Origin: Natrialbaceae archaeon B1-Br10_E2g27
GTDB lineage: Archaea > Halobacteriota > Halobacteria > Halobacteriales > Natrialbaceae
Direction of reading: 5' to 3'
NCBI GenBank assembly: GCA_001563885.1
Contig: LKMM01000080.1
Location: 1-9,271, forward strand
DNA: 9,271 nucleotides
The number at the start of each line of letters is the position of its first letter. Positions within the stretch are counted from its first letter, which is position 1. A program made the position numbers and the translations under genes. Below, one piece after another: positions 5,797 through 9,271 of this stretch. The notes below the pieces were generated by a model. The model did no database searches and was not told the origin of the DNA. It saw nothing but the letters and a program-made list of their open reading frames with translations.

Positions 5797-6603
5797 TCAG
5801 AGTTCAGATTCGGCTTCGGTGATCGCACTCGAGACCGCGTCATCTCCAGCTTTCCCGTCAGTCGAGTCGTCGCTGTTGGACGTATCCGGACGCTCGAGGC
5901 CGGCCAGATCTGCAGCGATCCGTCGGTAGGCGACCGACGCCGGGCTCTCGGGTTCGTAGACCACCAGCGGTGTCCCCGCATAGACGCTCTCTCGAGCCGT
6001 TCCGTCCTCCGGAATGGCCCCGAGCAAGGACAACTCGAGGCGGTCGGCGATTTCGTCGTAGGAGACGTCGGTGTCGGGGTGAATTCGAGTTACGATGAGG
6101 CCGGCGACGGTGCCACCGGCGTGGTCGGTCAACTCGATTGTCTTCCGGGAGTCCTGCATGCTCGCGGGCTCTGGCGTCGAGATGACGATGACGGCGTCGG
6201 CAAGTCCCAGCGGCAGGACGGTTTCGTGACTGATCCCCGCGCCAACGTCGAGAAAGACGTAGTCGTACTTCGAACGGAGTTCGTCGACGGCCTCGCGAAG
6301 GCCCTCGGGTGAGGTTTCGGCGTACTCGTCGAGTCCAGTCCCGCTGGGGACGGCGACGATGTTATCCGCCAGTCGATAGGTCGCTTCGTCGATCGATGCG
6401 CCACCGGCTAATAGGTCGTGTAGCGTCGTCGCGTCGGGGGTGAGGCTAACGAACCCTGCGAGGTTCGCCATTCCGAGGTCAGTGTCGACGATCGCGACGC
6501 GCTCGCCGGCCTGTGCCAGCGCCGTCCCGAGGTTGACTGTCGTCGTCGTCTTTCCGACCCCGCCTTTCCCGCTCGCGATAGCATAGACCGTCTCGTGGGA
6601 CAT
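5797..6603 (-). CDS. MinD/ParA-family P-loop ATPase (SIMIBI class, MinD-like)
   Basis: This 268-residue protein begins MSHETVYAIASGKGGVGKTT, with the deviant Walker A motif KGGVGKT near residues 13-19, whose first lysine is typical of MinD/ParA dimerising ATPases. The DTDLG motif (switch I/Walker A') is at 40-44 and the Walker B-like FLDVGAG at 117-123. Such proteins cycle between ATP-bound dimers and ADP-bound monomers to position cellular structures; haloarchaea carry several MinD homologues. Residues about 240-268 are an acidic tail, without the amphipathic membrane-targeting helix of bacterial MinD. The start at 6603 is chosen because family members begin just before the P-loop; upstream in-frame ATGs at 6669 and 6792 would add unconserved sequence. 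The gene diverges from prf1 with 188 bases between. No MinE, MinC or ParB partner is in the window, so its cargo is unknown. I cannot assign it to a specific MinD paralogue. Confidence 0.9.
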   Translation of the reverse strand: MSHETVYAIASGKGGVGKTTTTVNLGTALAQAGERVAIVDTDLGMANLAGFVSLTPDATTLHDLLAGGASIDEATYRLADNIVAVPSGTGLDEYAETSPEGLREAVDELRSKYDYVFLDVGAGISHETVLPLGLADAVIVISTPEPASMQDSRKTIELTDHAGGTVAGLIVTRIHPDTDVSYDEIADRLELSLLGAIPEDGTARESVYAGTPLVVYEPESPASVAYRRIAADLAGLERPDTSNSDDSTDGKAGDDAVSSAITEAESEL

Positions 6604-6791
6604 ACTCGGATACTGTCCGGATGATGGAACGGCAACAACGTGAATCTTGCCCCCAAAGGAGACACTCATCTCCTCACCGACGTCGATCAACTGTAGCTGG
6701 CGGTCAGGTCTTTGGATACAGCCGTGACCTCGAGGTGACAGCGCTTTCAGTGTCGTAGGATACTTACACCCAGCACCGTTTTGTAGGGACA
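6604..6791. promoter_or_regulatory. Divergent promoter region between the MinD-like gene and prf1
   Basis: GATACTTAC at 6759-6767 lies about 28 bases before the prf1 ATG and is its best box A candidate. No convincing box A is seen for the MinD-like gene. GGATAC occurs three times in the same orientation (6608-6613, 6714-6719, 6758-6763). A short inverted repeat GGAGA-N6-TCTCC lies at 6658-6673. None of these is a recognised operator. Confidence 0.35.
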
Positions 6792-8051
6792 ATGAGCCAG
6801 GAGGCCGAGGCCGGACAGTCCGACCGGAAAAAGTACGAGTTCCGGAAGGTTATCGAGGATCTCAAAAACTACGAGGGCTCCGGTACACAGCTGGTGTCGA
6901 TCTACGTTCCAGAAGACCGCCAGATCAGCGACGTCGTCGCCCACGTCACCCAAGAGCACAGCGAAGCGGCAAACATCAAGTCGAAACAGACGCGAACGGC
7001 CGTCCAGGACGCCCTGACGAGTATCAAAGATCGACTGCGCTACTACGATACCTACCCACCCGACAACGGCATCGTCCTGTTTTCAGGCGCGGTCAACTCC
7101 GGCGGTGGCCAGACCGAGATGGTCACGAAAGTATTAGAGAGTCCGCCACAGCCTATCGAATCGTTTCGTTATCACTGCGATTCGGACTTTCTGACCGAGC
7201 CACTTGCCGATATGCTCGCCGATAAGGGCCTGTATGGCCTGATCGTCCTCGATCGGCGCGAGGCAAACGTCGGCTGGCTGAAAGGCAAACGCATCGAACC
7301 CGTCAAATCCGCCTCCTCGCTGGTTCCCGGCAAACAGCGCAAAGGTGGCCAGTCCGCCCAGCGATTCGCCCGCCTTCGACTCGAGGCAATCGATAACTTC
7401 TATCAGGAAGTCGCCGGAATGGCAAACGATCTGTTCGTTCCCAAACGCCACGAGATAGACGGCATCCTCGTCGGCGGTCCCTCACCGACCAAAGACGAGT
7501 TCCTTGATGGCGATTATCTCCACCACGAAATTCAGGATTCAGTCATCGGGAAGTTCGACGTCGCCTACACCGACGAATCCGGGCTGAAAGATTTAGTCGA
7601 CAATGCAGAAGACGCACTGGCCGACGCCGAGGTAATGAAAGACAAGAAGGTGATGGAGACCTTCTTCGAGCAACTACATACCGGCAACGAGGCGACCTAC
7701 GGCTTCGAGCCCACCCGAGAGAATCTCATCATGGGTGCAGTCGATACATTGCTCATCAGCGAAGACCTCCGCAAGGACGTCATCAGCTACGACTGTACGG
7801 AGTGTGGCAACACTGACCGTAAAGTCATAGACCGGCGCAAGTCGACGCCCGCCCACAGCTGTAGTGAGTGTGGGGCCGACGTCGAGGCGACCGAAGACGA
7901 CCGTGAGGACGCCATCGACCATCTCATCGAAATCGCCGAACAGCGTGGTACCGAAACGAAGTTCATTTCGACGGACTTCGAAAAGGGCGAACAGCTGTAC
8001 AACGCTTTCGGCGGCTTCGCTGGCCTGTTGCGGTACAACACCGGCGTCTAA
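6792..8051 (+). CDS. prf1: Archaeal peptide chain release factor 1 (aRF1)
   Basis: This 419-residue class I release factor, of the eRF1/aRF1 family, recognises all three stop codons in the ribosomal A site and triggers hydrolysis of peptidyl-tRNA. Domain 1 contains the stop-codon-reading motifs NIKS at 61-64 and YHCDSDF at 127-133 (the YxCxxxF motif). Domain 2 carries the catalytic GGQ at 185-187 in the context GKQRKGGQSAQRFARLR. Domain 3 has a predicted zinc-binding set of four cysteines at 335, 338, 357 and 360. The GGGQ at 104-107 lies in domain 1 and is not the catalytic motif. Length and motif order are normal for archaea, and the protein is complete. The start is supported by the family-typical DRKKYEFRKVIEDLK segment at residues 11-25 and a box A-like element upstream. 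It diverges from the MinD-like gene and converges with the PRC-barrel gene eight bases away. Confidence 0.97.
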   Translation: MSQEAEAGQSDRKKYEFRKVIEDLKNYEGSGTQLVSIYVPEDRQISDVVAHVTQEHSEAANIKSKQTRTAVQDALTSIKDRLRYYDTYPPDNGIVLFSGAVNSGGGQTEMVTKVLESPPQPIESFRYHCDSDFLTEPLADMLADKGLYGLIVLDRREANVGWLKGKRIEPVKSASSLVPGKQRKGGQSAQRFARLRLEAIDNFYQEVAGMANDLFVPKRHEIDGILVGGPSPTKDEFLDGDYLHHEIQDSVIGKFDVAYTDESGLKDLVDNAEDALADAEVMKDKKVMETFFEQLHTGNEATYGFEPTRENLIMGAVDTLLISEDLRKDVISYDCTECGNTDRKVIDRRKSTPAHSCSECGADVEATEDDREDAIDHLIEIAEQRGTETKFISTDFEKGEQLYNAFGGFAGLLRYNTGV

Positions 8052-8059
8052 TCGGACGC

Positions 8060-8305
8060 TCAAAGCGTGCCACGAAGGTAGACCGTCTCCTCGGTGATCC
8101 GTTCGATACTGCCCTCATCGAGTGGATGTGCCTCCTCGGTCAGCTCTCCCCATCCCAGTTTGGCTGTGATCGTCTCGAGAAAGCCTGGATCGGAGGCGAC
8201 GTACCCGCGGCCGTTTTCGACCCGTACCAGCCGTCCGACTTCCGTCCCGTCGCTGTTCAGTACGCGTTTGCCCTCGTCGTCTTTGGTAAGCCGCTCGTTT
8301 GTCAT
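8060..8305 (-). CDS. Small PRC-barrel-like protein
   Basis: The 81-residue product reads as one compact domain. KRVLNSDGTEVGRLVRVENGRGYV (residues about 13-36) is the typical opening of a PRC-barrel fold: a beta strand with DG followed by GxL. The rest, including ERITEETVYLRG at the end, completes the small beta barrel. PRC-barrel proteins bind RNA, ribosomes or protein partners in different families, and haloarchaea carry many stand-alone copies; the role here is unknown. There is no signal peptide or membrane segment. The gene ends eight bases from prf1, convergently. The best promoter, ATTTATA on the minus strand at 8373-8367, would start transcription near 8344 and give a leader of about 40 bases, longer than the leaderless pattern elsewhere in the window. 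Confidence 0.75.
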   Translation of the reverse strand: MTNERLTKDDEGKRVLNSDGTEVGRLVRVENGRGYVASDPGFLETITAKLGWGELTEEAHPLDEGSIERITEETVYLRGTL

Positions 8306-8366
8306 GTGTGTACTAAGGTGCCCGTCGTCGGTGGCTCGGAATAGTCGAGTTATTTGGCGGCCAGCG

Positions 8367-8373
8367 TATAAAT
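8367..8373 (-). promoter_or_regulatory. Canonical box A upstream of the PRC-barrel gene
   Basis: The minus strand reads ATTTATA at 8373-8367, a strong haloarchaeal box A. Its distance to the ATG at 8305 implies a 5' leader of roughly 40 bases. Read on the plus strand it is TATAAAT, so it might also serve a transcript in the other direction, but the next plus-strand gene begins almost 200 bases away. Confidence 0.5.
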
Positions 8374-8517
8374 CGGCAAAATCGTTGTCGTCGAATCCGG
8401 ACCGTTTCGTCGACCGTTGGGTGTAGGAACTCCCTTCGGCCGCTGAAACAATCGACCGAGAGCCAGATCAGTCTCGAGTCCTGCCCACGACGAGACAGAC
8501 GAACGTGTTCGACCCAC

Positions 8518-8537
8518 GCATAACAGAAGGGTTATGC
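8518..8537. promoter_or_regulatory. Interrupted palindrome overlapping the probable TraB-family gene promoter
   Basis: GCATAAC (8518-8524) and GTTATGC (8531-8537) are perfect reverse complements with a six-base spacer. The right arm holds the only AT-rich element near the expected box A position, about 28-34 bases before the ATG at 8565. A dimeric regulator bound here would block TBP. The regulator is not identified. Confidence 0.5.
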
Positions 8538-8564
8538 TGGTAGTCACGGATTACCATCCGATCA

Positions 8565-9271
8565 ATGGCCGACTGGTTTGCCTCGTTCGATGACCCCCGA
8601 ATCACCCCGCAGTTTTGCCGTCACATACCGAGTTCCGACGGTGATCGCGTCTTGATCGGCGTCGTCCACAACCATCCCGCAAGCGTTGCCCGCGTCGAAC
8701 AGGTCGTCGATGTAGTCGACCCCGAAGTACTCGCCCTCGAGTTGCCCCCCGCAGCGGTCTCTCTGTACCGAGCGTATGCCGCCGACGGCGACGGACGACC
8801 TCGTTTTGGCGGCGAGATGAGTGCAGCGATCGCAGCCGCCCCAAACGCGGAGGTAATCGGCATCGACGGCCCCAACTGGTCGTTTTTCCGCCGCCTGCTC
8901 GCAACCCTCGTCGCCGACCGCGCTAGCCCCCAGACCGCACGTCGAGTCCTCTCGAGTCTCAGCGGTGCAACACGGGAGGCACTCGCCTGTCGGATCGCCG
9001 CGCCGCTGACACATGCAACGTCGATGACGGTCACGCGTGATGACCCACTCGAGTACGACTGTTCGGCCGCGGATTCACCGGCCGAACAAGCGACCCACGA
9101 ACGCACACACGTCGCAAGCGTCCGGGCGTTGCTCAAAAGCGTCGACACCGAGGGCACAGCAGTCGCCTACCGCGACGACACCCGCGAACAGTGTATGATC
9201 GACCGACTCGAGGGTCACAGCGATGTCGTCGCCGTCGTCGGCGTCGACCATCTCGAGACGCTCGCAGCCGC
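8565..9271 (+). CDS. TraB/GumN-family protein (TIKI/EreA/ChaN-like fold), 5' part; runs off the right edge
   Basis: An open frame starts at the ATG at 8565 and has no stop before the window ends, giving 235 complete codons. The first upstream in-frame stop is TAG at 8541-8543, and no other start lies between. The protein shows the hallmark motifs of the TraB/GumN superfamily in order: GVVH at residues 32-35, a conserved glutamate in LALELPP at 59, GGEM at 82-85 followed by EVIGIDGPN at about 96-104, a late TREQCMIDRL segment at about 206-215, and a second GxxH (GVDH) at 226-229. The two GxxH motifs and the glutamate form the predicted metal-dependent active site of TIKI-type peptidases and EreA/ChaN-like relatives. 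The founding bacterial TraB member acts in pheromone shutdown. The archaeal function is not established. Many archaeal homologues continue into a C-terminal membrane part, which cannot be judged here. Confidence 0.8.
   Translation, partial: MADWFASFDDPRITPQFCRHIPSSDGDRVLIGVVHNHPASVARVEQVVDVVDPEVLALELPPAAVSLYRAYAADGDGRPRFGGEMSAAIAAAPNAEVIGIDGPNWSFFRRLLATLVADRASPQTARRVLSSLSGATREALACRIAAPLTHATSMTVTRDDPLEYDCSAADSPAEQATHERTHVASVRALLKSVDTEGTAVAYRDDTREQCMIDRLEGHSDVVAVVGVDHLETLAA

Noticed and set aside
5558..5929. Plus-strand frame of 123 residues starting in the intergenic region
   Set aside because: It runs antisense into the MinD-like gene, has no recognisable domain and has a composition typical of chance frames.
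7101..7112. GGGQ in the release factor, at residues 104-107
   Set aside because: It lies in domain 1; the catalytic GGQ is at 185-187 in the conserved KGGQSAQRF context.
8621..9157. 178-residue minus-strand frame opposite the TraB-family gene
   Set aside because: It is a shadow; the plus-strand frame carries the ordered TraB motifs and simply lacks a stop inside the window.

Overview
The window looks like a chromosomal segment of a haloarchaeon, probably of the Natrialbales type. Most genes are GC-rich (40 of 60 bases are G or C in 3241-3300), and the predicted proteins are strongly acidic. TATA-like box A elements sit about 25-30 bases in front of several start codons with no Shine-Dalgarno sequence, which fits leaderless transcription. 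The release factor and the arginyl-tRNA synthetase are clearly archaeal.

Layout, left to right. (1) 1-2165, plus strand: the 3' part of an RPA-associated protein gene (rpap1-like), coupled by a one-base overlap to a calcineurin-like metallophosphoesterase gene (rpe-like). This matches the end of the haloarchaeal rpa1-rpap1-rpe operon; the rpa gene itself would lie to the left, outside the window. (2) 2166-2272: a convergent spacer with an unassigned box A inside an inverted repeat and a strong hairpin. (3) 2273-2899, minus strand: a two-helix membrane protein with a bacterial-PH-like domain, in a patch of distinctly lower GC with a very AT-rich promoter. (4) 3174-4961, plus strand: argS. (5) 4967-5485, minus strand: a Tat-type lipoprotein of unknown function, ending 5 bases from argS. 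(6) 5486-5796: a 311-base gap with a box A-like element and a GNRA-capped stem-loop. (7) 5797-6603, minus strand: a MinD/ParA-type ATPase, divergent from (8) 6792-8051, plus strand: prf1, release factor aRF1. (9) 8060-8305, minus strand: a small PRC-barrel-like protein, convergent with prf1. (10) 8565 to the right edge, plus strand: the N-terminal part of a TraB/GumN-family protein, preceded by a perfect interrupted palindrome that overlaps its probable promoter.

The genes are mainly housekeeping: single-stranded-DNA handling, tRNA charging and translation termination. They are interspersed with small envelope and unknown genes. Apart from rpap1-rpe there is no extended operon; most genes are monocistronic with their own promoters. 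I see no tRNA, rRNA, CRISPR array, insertion sequence or integrase. No clear new multi-gene system is visible. The points most worth checking are the non-coding structures at 2195-2299, 5661-5765 and 8518-8537, and the low-GC PH-domain gene with its promoter.
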